A stretch of 64,000 bases of DNA from Anderseniella sp963787895 (GCA_963787895.1 CAWBEX010000001.1:434001-498000); one strand, 5' to 3'. Numbered from the stretch's first letter, positions 8,972 to 17,830 are shown. Notes: a model not told the origin generated them from the letters alone. Program-made: numbers and translations.

Positions 8972-9718
8972 TCAGGCCACCTCGTCCGTGCGCAGCTGGG
9001 TGATATGACGGAAAGCCTGCTCCAGCGTAGCGGTCTTGCCCGGCCCAAGCTTGCGCAAGCTGTCGGCCGTGCCGTCCGCCACGATCGTCCCTCTGTCGAT
9101 CACAACTGCGCGCGTGCACACGGCATCGACTTCTTCAAGGATGTGCGTGGAGATGATAATGGCGCGCCCTGCCGACATGTCCTTGATCAACTCGCGCACC
9201 TGATGCTTCTGATTCGGGTCAAGCCCGTCTGTCGGTTCATCGAGAATCAGAACCTTCGGTTCATGCAAGATCGCCTGCGCCAGCCCGACCCGGCGCTTGA
9301 AACCCTTCGACATTGTTTCAATAGGCTGGTCCAGCACGCCGCCAAGGTCTGTACGCTCAACTGCTTGCCCGATTGCCAAACTGCCCGCGTTGCCGCGCAA
9401 CCCGCGAACGTCACTGCAAAACTTCAAGAAACCTGCAACCGACATCTCGCCATATGCTGGCGCGCCCTCCGGCAGATAGCCCAGGTTGCGCCTGGCTTCT
9501 TCCGGGTGTGCGGCAACATCAATACCGCAGATTTTGGCACTTCCCTCATCTGCAGCGAGGAATCCGGCGGCCATCTTCATGGTGGTGGACTTGCCCGCAC
9601 CATTTGGCCCGAGAAAGCCGAGAACCTCGCCTGCCGGCACCTCAATTGAAATGCCGTTGACCGCCGTAAAGGACTGGAAGCGTTTAACCAAAGCTGTGAG
9701 TTCGAGCAGTACGGTCAT
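8972..9718 (-). CDS. ABC transporter ATP-binding protein, GldA-like
   Basis: A 248-residue ATPase subunit. Walker A is at residues 37-45 (GPNGAGKST), the signature region at about 136-143 (MSKGFKRR, a GldA/CcmA-like variant of LSGGQ), Walker B at 156-163 (VLILDEPT) followed by DGLDPNQ. It energises export by the adjacent permease. As first gene of the operon its promoter should lie in the 221-bp region 9719-9939, shared with the divergently transcribed usg-family gene; that region is AT-richer but holds no further gene I can see. The transported substrate is unknown. Confidence 0.94.
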   Translation of the reverse strand: MTVLLELTALVKRFQSFTAVNGISIEVPAGEVLGFLGPNGAGKSTTMKMAAGFLAADEGSAKICGIDVAAHPEEARRNLGYLPEGAPAYGEMSVAGFLKFCSDVRGLRGNAGSLAIGQAVERTDLGGVLDQPIETMSKGFKRRVGLAQAILHEPKVLILDEPTDGLDPNQKHQVRELIKDMSAGRAIIISTHILEEVDAVCTRAVVIDRGTIVADGTADSLRKLGPGKTATLEQAFRHITQLRTDEVA

Positions 9719-9939
9719 TCCCGTCTTTCACACAATCGAATCAATGAGCTCAGCGTGATGCGTTGCCCAAACAGTTAGGCGACTTGCCGTGATCTTTCAA
9801 GCTGGCTGGCAGCACTCTAGTTATATGAGTGCTAAATCACTGATTTTACACATTAATGTATTGTTTGCAATCTTGACTGCAACATATCTGAAAGCAAGAA
9901 TTTGACGGGTGGGCGAACTGCAACAGGAGATTGCACCGC

Positions 9940-10212
9940 ATGACTGAACCCGGCGCACTTGAACGGCAGCTCAAAGGCTGGAGCCTGACCACGGCGGAAA
10001 TCATCTACCGTATGCCTGACCATCGCAACCTGCTGCAAAGCTACCTTTGGCAGGAGTACGATCTGGCGCCACGGTTTCCCCGGCTTATCAAGTTTCTCGA
10101 CTTTTGGGCACACAATCTTGACGGACCATTGAGCGAAGTGCGCGTTGCACACAAGTCGATAATCGGGGCGGCTGAGTTACGCCTTGTCGATCACGAATGG
10201 CGACTGCACTAG
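9940..10212 (+). CDS. usg: Usg family protein
   Basis: A 90-residue protein of the Usg family (PF06233), small proteins widespread in Alphaproteobacteria with no firm function. Diagnostic segments are LKGWSLTTAEIIYRMPDH, LLQSYLWQEYDLAPRFPRL, and KFLDFWAHNLDGPLSEVRVAH. The ATG at 9940 has AGGAGA nine bases upstream. It is transcribed divergently from the ABC operon and precedes the cupin gene by 62 bp. It is probably cytosolic, with no signal or membrane segment. Confidence 0.9.
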   Translation: MTEPGALERQLKGWSLTTAEIIYRMPDHRNLLQSYLWQEYDLAPRFPRLIKFLDFWAHNLDGPLSEVRVAHKSIIGAAELRLVDHEWRLH

Positions 10213-10274
10213 CTGATATTGCCGTTACTGGAGACTGTTGCCTATAGTGCACTTCTCACACGGGAGCGGGCTTT

Positions 10275-10631
10275 ATGAAGACGAAGAAATCTCCGGCGCG
10301 TCTTACACGATTTGCCGACCTGAATTTCGTGCCGCGCGCTGAAGGCGGCGATCAGGCCAAGCTGGCTTCCATATGCTCAAGTGAAGATGGAAGCGAGCTT
10401 GGCTGCGGCATGGCTCACCTTACAAATGCAAAACTGGACTGGACCGTCAAATATGACGAGGTGCTGCATGTCGTCTCCGGCAACATCACGGTTCACACGC
10501 CTGAAGGTGTTTTCAATGCAGGCCCTCGGGATTCAATCTGGCTGCCGAAGGGAACCCCCCTCACCTATGAGGCCGAGGACGCCCTGATCCTGTTCGCCAT
10601 TCATCCGGCCAACTGGGCTGATCAGGGATGA
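10275..10631 (+). CDS. Cupin domain protein, EutQ-like
   Basis: A 118-residue single cupin domain. The second half of the fold is clear (VSGNITVHTPEGVFNAGPRDSIWLPKGTPLTYEAEDALILFAIHP), resembling the C-terminal cupin of EutQ. Typical metal-binding cupin histidines are sparse, so catalysis is uncertain; ligand binding or a regulatory role is as likely. A ribosome site (CACGGGAG) precedes the ATG. The stop overlaps the start of the FAD-dependent oxidase gene by ATGA, so the two are almost certainly co-translated and probably act on the same substrate. Confidence 0.82.
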   Translation: MKTKKSPARLTRFADLNFVPRAEGGDQAKLASICSSEDGSELGCGMAHLTNAKLDWTVKYDEVLHVVSGNITVHTPEGVFNAGPRDSIWLPKGTPLTYEAEDALILFAIHPANWADQG

Positions 10632-11944
10632 AGATTGCCCTGCTACCTGGCGATGACAACACCAACGGCTGGAGCCGCATCCTGCCGCAGCGTACTCCCA
10701 ACCCGCGGCTGGACAGGCACATCCGCGCTGACTGGCTGGTTGTTGGCGCTGGCTACGCAGGCCTCGCTGCCGCTCGCAGGTTGGCCGAAAACTGCCCGGA
10801 CCAGCGCATTGTCATCCTCGAGGCTGGCGAACCGGGTGAAAATGCCTCCGGACGCAATTCCGGATTTGCCATCGACCTGCCGCACAATGTCGGCTCTTCA
10901 CTGGAAGAACTGGACGGTGCAAGGAAGTACATGGGTCTCGCCCGCGCAGCGATTGAACACCTTCAAGAACTGGTCAACACCCACAAAATCGAATGCGATT
11001 GGGCGCGCAAGGGCAAGTACCATGCCGCCGTTTCACCACGCGGCACGAAGGAAGTTCTGGAACCGTCCGCTGCCGCACTGGAGGCTAGCGAAGAACCATT
11101 TACCTGGGTCAAGGGCGAGGAACTTCGACACAAACTTGGTACGCCTCACTTCCATGCCGCTGTCTATACACCAGGCTCCATCCTGATGAACCCGGCCGCT
11201 CTGACACGTGGCCTGGCCGACAGCCAGCCAAGCAATGTCGAACTGTACGAGCATTCGCCTGTAATGGAAGTGGATTACGCCAACGGCATTACCGCCACCA
11301 CTCCGGCAGGCAGCGTCTATGCGCCGAAGATGATCCTCGCTGTCAACGGGCTTGCGGACCAGTTCGGCTTTCTCAAGCATCGCCTGCTGCGCTTCGCAGC
11401 CCATGCGAGCCTTTCGCGCCCATTGAGCGAAGACGAGCAGGCCGCCTATGGCGCACCTGAAGACTGGGGCCTGACACCGGCCAACGCCTTCGCAGGCATC
11501 ACCATGCGCTACACCCCGGACAGCCGCATCCTGATCCGTCAGAACATACATTTTCAGCCGTCGCTTGGAGTATCTGACGGCAGCCGGAAAGCGATCGCAC
11601 GAGACCACAAGCGGCTATTTGACGTGCGTTTTCCGATGCTGCCCGCTGTGAACATGGAGCACACCTGGACCGGTTACATATGCCTGTCCGAAAACGGAGC
11701 ACCAGGGTTCGGCAAGTTGGCAAGCAATGTCTGGTCGGCCGTGTGCCAGAATGCTGTTGGCGTTACCAAGGGCACCATTTCAGGCTTGCTGGTCGCCGAT
11801 CTTGCATGCGGGGTTCACAACCCACTCATCGCCGACATGCAGGACCTGGGAACCCCTTCACGCGTGCCGCCTCGCCCATTCCTCGACCTTGGCGTCCGGG
11901 CGAAGTTCGGCTGGGAAATTTTCAGGAACCGGCATGAGGCCTGA
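10628..11944 (+). CDS. FAD-dependent oxidoreductase, DAO family
   Basis: A 438-residue flavoprotein of the D-amino acid oxidase/glycine oxidase superfamily. The dinucleotide-binding motif is at about residues 36-67 (VVGAGYAGLAAARRLAEN, then IVILEAG), followed by ASGRNSGFAIDLPHNV, the flavin-contact region of this family. The C terminus has the NGAPGFGKLASNVW segment. It should oxidise a secondary or primary amine using FAD; the substrate is not determinable. It is coupled by ATGA overlap to the EutQ-like cupin and ends 7 bp from the convergent GST gene. Confidence 0.88.
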   Translation: MKIALLPGDDNTNGWSRILPQRTPNPRLDRHIRADWLVVGAGYAGLAAARRLAENCPDQRIVILEAGEPGENASGRNSGFAIDLPHNVGSSLEELDGARKYMGLARAAIEHLQELVNTHKIECDWARKGKYHAAVSPRGTKEVLEPSAAALEASEEPFTWVKGEELRHKLGTPHFHAAVYTPGSILMNPAALTRGLADSQPSNVELYEHSPVMEVDYANGITATTPAGSVYAPKMILAVNGLADQFGFLKHRLLRFAAHASLSRPLSEDEQAAYGAPEDWGLTPANAFAGITMRYTPDSRILIRQNIHFQPSLGVSDGSRKAIARDHKRLFDVRFPMLPAVNMEHTWTGYICLSENGAPGFGKLASNVWSAVCQNAVGVTKGTISGLLVADLACGVHNPLIADMQDLGTPSRVPPRPFLDLGVRAKFGWEIFRNRHEA

Positions 11945-11951
11945 ACTGTCC

Positions 11952-12599
11952 CTACGCCTCATCTGGCGGATAGACCCATGGCTCTGCCTTGCCTGCTGCC
12001 TCCCATTCCTGCCACGCAGGCAGCGCCTTCATGGCTGCCGTGTAGCGCAGCACAGCCGGGTGTGCAGACAGCTTGTATACCTCCAGCCTGTTCACCACCG
12101 GCGCATACATGGCATCAGCATTACAGAATTCGCCAAACAGAAACGGTCCACCAGATTGCTCCAGACACTCGTTCCATATCTGCTCCACGCGTGACACGTT
12201 TGTGCGTACTGCATCAGAGACCTCAAGCGCCCGAATCTCGCGCGCGAAATTCATCGGACATGCGTTACGCAGCGCACCAAAACCTGCCGCCATCTCTGCT
12301 GATATCATCCTCGCTTGAGCACGCCTGGCCATGTCGTGCGGCCAGAATCCCATGTTCGGATAAAGATCGGCCAGATACTCCAGGATCGCGAGCGATTCAG
12401 ATATCCGCAAACCCCCGGCATGCAGACACGGCACCGTGCCTGTTGGAGAGAATGTCTTGAAATCCACGCGCCCCGGATGATCGTCAAAGCGGCGCAGTTC
12501 CTGCGTGAATGGAACGCCCTTCACCTTCATGGCGATCCACGGCCGCAGTGACCAGGATGAATACTTCTGATTGCCAATAAAGAGTGTAAGTTCAGACAT
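11952..12599 (-). CDS. Glutathione S-transferase family protein
   Basis: A 215-residue cytosolic GST. The N-terminal thioredoxin-like domain (residues 1-80) shows IGNQKYSSWSLRPWIAM with a serine/tyrosine-rich active-site loop, the cis-proline segment TGTVPCLHAGG and the glutathione-binding ISESLAILEYLADLYP. The all-helical C-terminal domain follows (MISAEMAAGFGALRNACPM). The family conjugates glutathione to electrophiles or acts as an isomerase; the specific activity cannot be assigned. The gene lies downstream of rpsD, separated by a terminator, so it has its own promoter. Confidence 0.9.
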   Translation of the reverse strand: MSELTLFIGNQKYSSWSLRPWIAMKVKGVPFTQELRRFDDHPGRVDFKTFSPTGTVPCLHAGGLRISESLAILEYLADLYPNMGFWPHDMARRAQARMISAEMAAGFGALRNACPMNFAREIRALEVSDAVRTNVSRVEQIWNECLEQSGGPFLFGEFCNADAMYAPVVNRLEVYKLSAHPAVLRYTAAMKALPAWQEWEAAGKAEPWVYPPDEA

Positions 12600-12616
12600 T
12601 TGCGTTGCTCCGTTGA

Positions 12617-12649
12617 ATCAAAAAAGCCCGGCAACTGATGCTGCCGGGC
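12617..12649 (-). terminator. Rho-independent terminator after rpsD
   Basis: Read on the minus strand, GCCCGGCAG, loop ATCA, GTTGCCGGGC is followed by a run of six T. It begins about 28 bp after the rpsD stop codon, isolating rpsD from the downstream GST gene. Confidence 0.88.
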
Positions 12650-12676
12650 CGGGTCTCGTAAAAGCTGAAGCAGGTG

Positions 12677-13294
12677 TCAGCTTGAGTAAAATTCGATAAC
12701 CAGGTTCGGCTCCATCATCACCGGATATGGCACATCAGCCAACAGCGGTACGCGTACCAGTTTGGCTGTCAGTTTCTTGTGATCGGCATCAATGTAGTCA
12801 GGCACATCGCGCTCTGGGCTCTGGATGGCTTCGAGCACCAGCCCCATTTCGCGGGATTTCTCACGAACTTCAACAACGTCGTCGATCTGAACCTTGTAGC
12901 TCGGAATGTTGACACGCTTGCCATTGACCAGCACGTGGCCATGGTTGACGAACTGGCGAGCGGCAAAAACAGTCGGCACCAGCTTCGCGCGGTAAACGAC
13001 AGCGTCGAGGCGGCGCTCAAGCAGGCCGATGAGGTTTTCAGCGGTGTTGCCCTTCATCCGCGAGGCTTCCTTGTAGGTCGCCAGGAACTGCTTTTCAGAG
13101 ATCGATCCGTAATAGCCCTTCAGCTTCTGCTTGGCGCGCAGCTGCGTACCGAAGTCAGACAGCTTGCCCTTGCGGCGTTGTCCATGCTGGCCGGGGCCGT
13201 ACTCGCGGCGGTTTACCGGGGACTTCGGACGGCCCCAGATGTTTTCGCCCATGCGGCGGTCAAGCTTGTATTTTGCGCTGATGCGGTTTGACAT
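12677..13294 (-). CDS. rpsD: 30S ribosomal protein S4
   Basis: A 205-residue S4, a primary 16S rRNA-binding protein that nucleates 30S assembly. The N-terminal region (KLDRRMGENIWGRPKSPVNRREYGPGQHGQ) lacks the four zinc cysteines, the zinc-free form common in Alphaproteobacteria. The S4 RNA-binding domain follows (RRLDAVVYRAKLVPT, ARQFVNHGHVLVNGKRVNIPSYKV). It is monocistronic here, not in the alpha operon, as usual in Rhizobiales. The 255-bp upstream region (13295-13549) holds no recognisable gene and presumably carries its promoter and leader. Confidence 0.98.
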   Translation of the reverse strand: MSNRISAKYKLDRRMGENIWGRPKSPVNRREYGPGQHGQRRKGKLSDFGTQLRAKQKLKGYYGSISEKQFLATYKEASRMKGNTAENLIGLLERRLDAVVYRAKLVPTVFAARQFVNHGHVLVNGKRVNIPSYKVQIDDVVEVREKSREMGLVLEAIQSPERDVPDYIDADHKKLTAKLVRVPLLADVPYPVMMEPNLVIEFYSS

Positions 13295-13549
13295 TGGTTC
13301 AAGGAACTCCGTTTCAAAAACAAATTTAGCGGCCAGGAAAAGGCTGAAATGCCCGCTGACCGCCGGTTGGTATGGAGCCTGCTCTCCTTCTCACCGGTCT
13401 CCCGGTCCGACAGAGTATTCCGCCATTCTAGCTTCCCGCAGTTGGTAAATCGGGAAAGGCAAAATGCTCACGAGCAAGCAATACTGCCAGCCTTCCGGCC
13501 AGCAACACCGCGGCTTTTACGCTGGAAACCGCGTGAAGTCAAACACTGG

Positions 13550-14161
13550 CTACCACAGCGTCTTTTCGGCGCGCGCCCACCATTGATCGTCGTAAGGCCT
13601 GCCGCCCACCTCGCCGTTGGAAAGTGCGGCCAGCACCTCACCTGGCGTCGGCAGCGACTTGGGATCCACCTTCGCTTCCTCACTCCACAGCCTTGACCGC
13701 ACGATTGCCCGTGCGCACTGGAAATACACAGCCTCAGTCTTGATGACGATGACAGACCTTGGTGCCTTGCCCTCCACCGCGAATGAGGCAAGCAGCTCTG
13801 CATCAACACTAAGGTACGCAGTGCCATTGACCCGCAAGGTGCTGCCTGATCCCGGCACCATGAACAACAGCCCCACCCGAGGATCCCTCACGATGTTGCG
13901 CAAGCTGTCTACCCTGTTGTTGCCGCGTCTGTCCGGCATCATCAAGGTGCGCTCATCAGCCAGTCGCACAAATCCGGGCAGGTCCCCACGCGGCGTGCAA
14001 TCCAGCCCTTCCGGCCCCGATGTTGCCAACGCAGCGAATGGCGATGCTGCAATGAACCTGGCGTAATGCGGGGTGACAAAGTCGGTTTCCTTCACCAGTG
14101 ACGGCGCAGCCGGTTCCCTATAGATTTCTTCAAGCTGTTCAATGGTCTCGATCTGTTTCAT
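13550..14161 (-). CDS. Pyridoxamine 5'-phosphate oxidase-related FMN-binding protein
   Basis: A 203-residue protein of the PPOX-class split-barrel superfamily, close to the MSMEG_1061-type subgroup. Supporting segments are ASPFAALATSGPEGLDCTPRGDLPGFV, the MMPDRRGNNRVDSLRNI loop, DPRVGLLFMVPG and TLRVNGTAYLS. Such proteins bind FMN or F420 and catalyse poorly known redox reactions. The C terminus DDQWWARAEKTLW is characteristic of the subgroup. It ends the minus-strand run murI-PPOX, starting 20 bp after the murI stop, so it may be co-transcribed with murI. Confidence 0.87.
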   Translation of the reverse strand: MKQIETIEQLEEIYREPAAPSLVKETDFVTPHYARFIAASPFAALATSGPEGLDCTPRGDLPGFVRLADERTLMMPDRRGNNRVDSLRNIVRDPRVGLLFMVPGSGSTLRVNGTAYLSVDAELLASFAVEGKAPRSVIVIKTEAVYFQCARAIVRSRLWSEEAKVDPKSLPTPGEVLAALSNGEVGGRPYDDQWWARAEKTLW

Positions 14162-14181
14162 GCAGCTCAGGTCCCATCCTC

Positions 14182-15000
14182 TTAAACAGGGATCTCCACC
14201 ACTTCCAGAACATCGAACCCCTCTGCACCAAACACTGATGAGGTACGGCCCCTGTCTATGGGATCAGACGTTACAATGACGGTGCCGGGCACCACTCTGC
14301 CAGCCGGACCGCCGCCATGTTCAGGCAACACCGATATTGTGCGGCGCGCAATGGCCGGTGCCGGGTCGATCCACTCCACTGGCCAAGGCTGGACTTCCTT
14401 CAACTCATCCAGCAGCAACGGGTAGTGCGTGCAGCCAAGCACCACGACATCGGTCTTGTTGCCGCCGCGCGACTTGAACACCGGCTTGATCTGGTCAAGC
14501 AGCGCACTCTTGTCTACAGGAACCCCCGCCAGCTTCCCCTCCGCCATCGCCGCCATGTCTGCAGCTCCGTGAAGCAGCACCTTGCAATGGAAGGCATAGG
14601 TATGGATCAGCGTCTTTGTGTACTCCCGTTTCACCGTACCCGGTGTCGCCAGCACGCCGATAACACCTGTTCTTGTTTGTGCTGCAGCCGGTTTGATGGC
14701 AGGCACAGTGCCCACAAACGGCAAACGGAACTCTTCCCGCAGAACATCTAGCGCCAATGTACTGGCTGTGTTGCAACCAATCACCACACAGTCTGGCCGC
14801 ACAATTTGCATCAACTCTCTCATGACCCGCAAAATGCGCTTCACCAGCATCACTTCAGCCCATGCACCATAAGGAAACGCGGCTGTGTCTGCTGCATAGA
14901 ACAAGTCCACACCTGGCAATTGCTCGCGGATAGCACGGCTGACCGAAAGCCCGCCCATGCCGGAATCGAACACCAGCACACGCGTACGCGCGGTGCTCAT
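14182..15000 (-). CDS. murI: Glutamate racemase
   Basis: A 272-residue enzyme interconverting L- and D-glutamate for peptidoglycan synthesis. The two catalytic cysteines are in VIGCNTAST (C76) and VLGCTHYPLL (C190), with the N-terminal VFDSGMGGLSV and AADTAAFPYG segments also conserved. Length is normal. Its ATG overlaps the stop of the upstream SPOUT methyltransferase gene (ATGA), giving an operon of methyltransferase, murI and PPOX protein. Confidence 0.96.
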   Translation of the reverse strand: MSTARTRVLVFDSGMGGLSVSRAIREQLPGVDLFYAADTAAFPYGAWAEVMLVKRILRVMRELMQIVRPDCVVIGCNTASTLALDVLREEFRLPFVGTVPAIKPAAAQTRTGVIGVLATPGTVKREYTKTLIHTYAFHCKVLLHGAADMAAMAEGKLAGVPVDKSALLDQIKPVFKSRGGNKTDVVVLGCTHYPLLLDELKEVQPWPVEWIDPAPAIARRTISVLPEHGGGPAGRVVPGTVIVTSDPIDRGRTSSVFGAEGFDVLEVVEIPV

Positions 15001-15818
15001 TTACTGCTCTCCCTGTTTTTCTTCTGCCGCCCTCGCAAGTGGGTGCGCGTCAACGAAGCGATGATTCCGCGAAGCGTCCGGATCTCCTGCAATGTTAACT
15101 CCACCCGATTGAACATGTTGCGAATATTGCGGACCATAACCGGGCGCATGGAGACCGACTTGAAAAAGCCAGCATCCTCCAGCTCCTTCTCCAGGTGGTC
15201 GAAAAAGCCCAGCGTGTCTTCCTTGCTGGCCACGCCGTCGTCAGAATGAATCTTCAAACCTGACCCTGCCATGGCAGGCAGTTCACCTGTCCCCATGCCC
15301 AGCGATCCGGCAACCGGTTTGTACCATTCATAGCCCATCAGCAATACGGCCTGAGCAATATTTATAGAGGCAAATTCCGGGTCCACAGGAGCAGTGACAA
15401 TCACATCACACAGCGATATCTCGTCGTTGTTCAGGCCCCAGCGCTCACGGCCAAACATCATGGCACAGCGCTCGCCTTTTGCTGCGCGCGCATGCATGTC
15501 GGCTGCTGCCTGTTCGGGTGTCATCACCTCCATGGTCATGCCACGGGGCCGGGCGGTGGTCGCATAAACACGATTGAACGGCTTTATCGCTTCCTTGCAG
15601 CTTTCCAGCACCCTGGCCTGTTCAATCACATGCACTGCGCCCGACGACGCCTTGAGGGCGCGCTCGTTCGGCCAGCTATCCCGCGGGTTTACGATCAGCA
15701 TTTCCGACAGGGTGAAATTCGCCATAGCGCGCGCCGCCGTGCCGATATTTTCACCCAGCTGCGGATTAACGAGAATGACTGCCGGCCTTGCATCCAGGGC
15801 TGTATCGGTTTTTGCCAT
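14997..15818 (-). CDS. SPOUT-class RNA methyltransferase, TrmH/TrmJ family
   Basis: A 273-residue 2'-O-ribose RNA methyltransferase. The SpoU fold is indicated by ILVNPQLGENIGTAARAMANF near the start, CAMMFGRERWGLNNDEI in the middle and the knot motif ASINIAQAVLLMGYEW. These match TrmJ-type enzymes that modify position 32 of tRNAs, although rRNA targets cannot be excluded. The ATG at 15818 gives the usual start (MAKTDT); a longer frame to 15881 is unconserved. Roughly the last 100 residues form the helical extension typical of TrmJ. Translationally coupled to murI. Confidence 0.9.
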   Translation of the reverse strand: MAKTDTALDARPAVILVNPQLGENIGTAARAMANFTLSEMLIVNPRDSWPNERALKASSGAVHVIEQARVLESCKEAIKPFNRVYATTARPRGMTMEVMTPEQAAADMHARAAKGERCAMMFGRERWGLNNDEISLCDVIVTAPVDPEFASINIAQAVLLMGYEWYKPVAGSLGMGTGELPAMAGSGLKIHSDDGVASKEDTLGFFDHLEKELEDAGFFKSVSMRPVMVRNIRNMFNRVELTLQEIRTLRGIIASLTRTHLRGRQKKNRESSK

Positions 15819-15903
15819 AAGGCACATCGCATACACCACGGTGTTGAAAAAACAAGTCCTGCGCGAACAGGTGCAGGCCATACAATTTTTTGCAGATTTA
15901 CCC

Positions 15904-15936
15904 GGTATTCACCAATATCGGACGATAGTGAATATC
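15904..15936. promoter_or_regulatory. Dyad-symmetric candidate operator
   Basis: A 9-bp inverted repeat (GGTATTCAC and GTGAATATC, 8 of 9 positions symmetric) with a 15-bp centre lies in the divergent intergenic region between the methyltransferase gene and the PilZ gene. There is no T-run, so a terminator is unlikely. Operator function is inferred only from symmetry and position. Confidence 0.35.
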
Positions 15937-15966
15937 TGACGAGAGAAATTAGGACCTTTCTGGATC

Positions 15967-16479
15967 ATGACGGCGTCTGATCTTCACCAGCGCATGCTTC
16001 ACCTGCTCGACCGGGTAAAGGCAATGGACGCAGGCCACAATGGAACTTCACAAGCTCCAGTCCAAGCGCCTGCGCGCAATGAAACCCGCGCCGAGACACC
16101 GGACTTCATACCTGACATTACGCCGGAAATGCCCGCAGCCAGCTCTGGAGTTGACCAGGCCAGCGCAGCGCCTGCGCCTGATACGGATATTTCAGCATCC
16201 CCTGAGCCGGAAGTAGCAGGCCATTCCGACGAAGACCGCAGCACCTCCCGCCACAAGGTGCTCAAACGAGGCAAGATTATTTATGCAGGCCATAACTTCG
16301 AGGTTGATTGTCAGATCCGTGACCTGAGTGAAACCGGTGCCAAGCTGCGTCTGCTTGGCGAAGTTACGGTTCCATCCTGTTTCGAATTCGTCATCTTGCC
16401 AGAGAAAATCACCAAGATCTCGCAGGTGTGCTGGCGCAATGGACGCGATCTTGGCATCCGATTCGTAGACCGCGACTAG
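15967..16479 (+). CDS. PilZ domain protein
   Basis: A 170-residue cytosolic protein. The N-terminal 90 residues are low-complexity and acidic/proline/alanine-rich, probably disordered. The C-terminal 80 residues form a PilZ domain: SRHKVLKRGKIIY, then the DLSETGAKLRL motif that supplies the D-x-S-x-x-G part of the c-di-GMP site, and a final VCWRNGRDLGIRFVDR. The basic part is R/K-rich but does not show a clean RxxxR, so c-di-GMP binding is likely but not certain. The gene is monocistronic, and no partner gene is adjacent. Confidence 0.88.
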   Translation: MTASDLHQRMLHLLDRVKAMDAGHNGTSQAPVQAPARNETRAETPDFIPDITPEMPAASSGVDQASAAPAPDTDISASPEPEVAGHSDEDRSTSRHKVLKRGKIIYAGHNFEVDCQIRDLSETGAKLRLLGEVTVPSCFEFVILPEKITKISQVCWRNGRDLGIRFVDRD

Positions 16480-16587
16480 TCACCCATTAGTCAATGGTCA
16501 CAATTGCTCTTGCTGGCCCGCTTTGCTATGACGCGTGCGAACGCGCATTTGTGCGCTGCACCAAACAATCAGCGAGGCTAGAATTTC

Positions 16588-17799
16588 ATGTCGAAGATCA
16601 AGGTTGCCAATCCGGTTGTGGAGCTTGATGGCGATGAGATGACCCGCATCATCTGGCAGTTCATCAAGGAAAAGCTGATCCACCCTTATCTGGACATTGA
16701 CCTGAAGTACTACGATCTGGGTGTCGAATACCGTGACAAGACCAATGACCAGGTGACGGTAGACGCAGCAGAAGCCATCAAGAAGTACGGCGTAGGTGTG
16801 AAATGCGCGACCATCACCCCTGACGAAGCACGCGTCGAGGAATACAACCTGAAACAAATGTGGCGGTCACCAAATGGCACCATCCGCAATATTCTGGGCG
16901 GCGTCATCTTCCGCGAGCCAATCATCTGCCAGAACGTGCCCCGCCTGGTTCCGGGCTGGACGCAGCCGATAGTCATAGGCCGTCACGCATTTGGCGACCA
17001 GTACCGCGCCACAGACTTCAAGTTCCCGACAGCAGGCAAACTCAGCATCAGGTTTGAAGGTGATGACGGCAAGATCATCGAGAAGGAAGTGTTCCAGGCT
17101 CCCGGCTCAGGCATCACCATGGCGATGTACAATCTGGACGATTCCATCCGCGACTTTGCCCGCGCGTCCATGAACTACGCACTAAACCGCAAATACCCGC
17201 TCTACATGAGCCACAAGAACACCATTCTGAAGCAGTATGATGGCCGGTTCATTGAGCTGTTTGCCGAAGTGTTTGAAGAAGATTTCGCCGACAGGTACAA
17301 GGCAGCGGGCATAACGTATGAGCACCGCCTCATCGACGACATGGTTGCTTGCGCAATGAAATGGTCCGGCGGTTATGTCTGGGCCTGCAAGAACTATGAT
17401 GGCGACGTTCAATCCGACACCGTTGCACAGGGCTATGGTTCACTTGGTCTGATGACTTCGGTGCTGATGACACCGGATGGCAAAACGGTTGAAGCTGAAG
17501 CTGCCCATGGCACCGTGACCCGCCACTATCGTTTGCACCAGGAAGGCAAGGAAACCTCCACCAACTCCATTGCGTCCATCTTTGCCTGGACCCGTGGCCT
17601 GGCACATCGCGCCAAGCTTGATGACAATCCGGCACTGGCAAAATTTGCAGCTACTTTGGAAAAGGTCTGCGTCGACACTGTCGAAGCTGGTCAAATGACC
17701 AAGGACCTTGCAATCCTTATCGGCCCTGACCAGAAGTGGCTATCCACACAAGGCTTCCTTGATGCAGTTGACCAGAACCTGCAAAAGGCCATGGGCTGA
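16588..17799 (+). CDS. icd: NADP-dependent isocitrate dehydrogenase
   Basis: A 403-residue isocitrate dehydrogenase of the homodimeric, eukaryote-like (type II) class found in Alphaproteobacteria. It decarboxylates isocitrate to 2-oxoglutarate with NADP in the TCA cycle. Evidence: VVELDGDEMTRIIWQFIKEKL, the substrate-binding MWRSPNGTIRNILGG segment, the YMSHKNTILKQYDGRF stretch, DDMVACAMKWSGGYVWACKNYDGD and the NADP loop EAAHGTVTRHYR. Length is standard. It is a single-gene unit followed by a hairpin. Confidence 0.97.
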   Translation: MSKIKVANPVVELDGDEMTRIIWQFIKEKLIHPYLDIDLKYYDLGVEYRDKTNDQVTVDAAEAIKKYGVGVKCATITPDEARVEEYNLKQMWRSPNGTIRNILGGVIFREPIICQNVPRLVPGWTQPIVIGRHAFGDQYRATDFKFPTAGKLSIRFEGDDGKIIEKEVFQAPGSGITMAMYNLDDSIRDFARASMNYALNRKYPLYMSHKNTILKQYDGRFIELFAEVFEEDFADRYKAAGITYEHRLIDDMVACAMKWSGGYVWACKNYDGDVQSDTVAQGYGSLGLMTSVLMTPDGKTVEAEAAHGTVTRHYRLHQEGKETSTNSIASIFAWTRGLAHRAKLDDNPALAKFAATLEKVCVDTVEAGQMTKDLAILIGPDQKWLSTQGFLDAVDQNLQKAMG

Positions 17800-17830
17800 T
17801 TGCTTCTGTCCAACATTGCAACACTGAAAT

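Noticed and set aside
8969..9649. 226-codon plus-strand frame antisense to the ABC ATPase gene
   Set aside because: The opposite strand carries Walker A, signature and Walker B motifs; the plus-strand product has no conserved feature.
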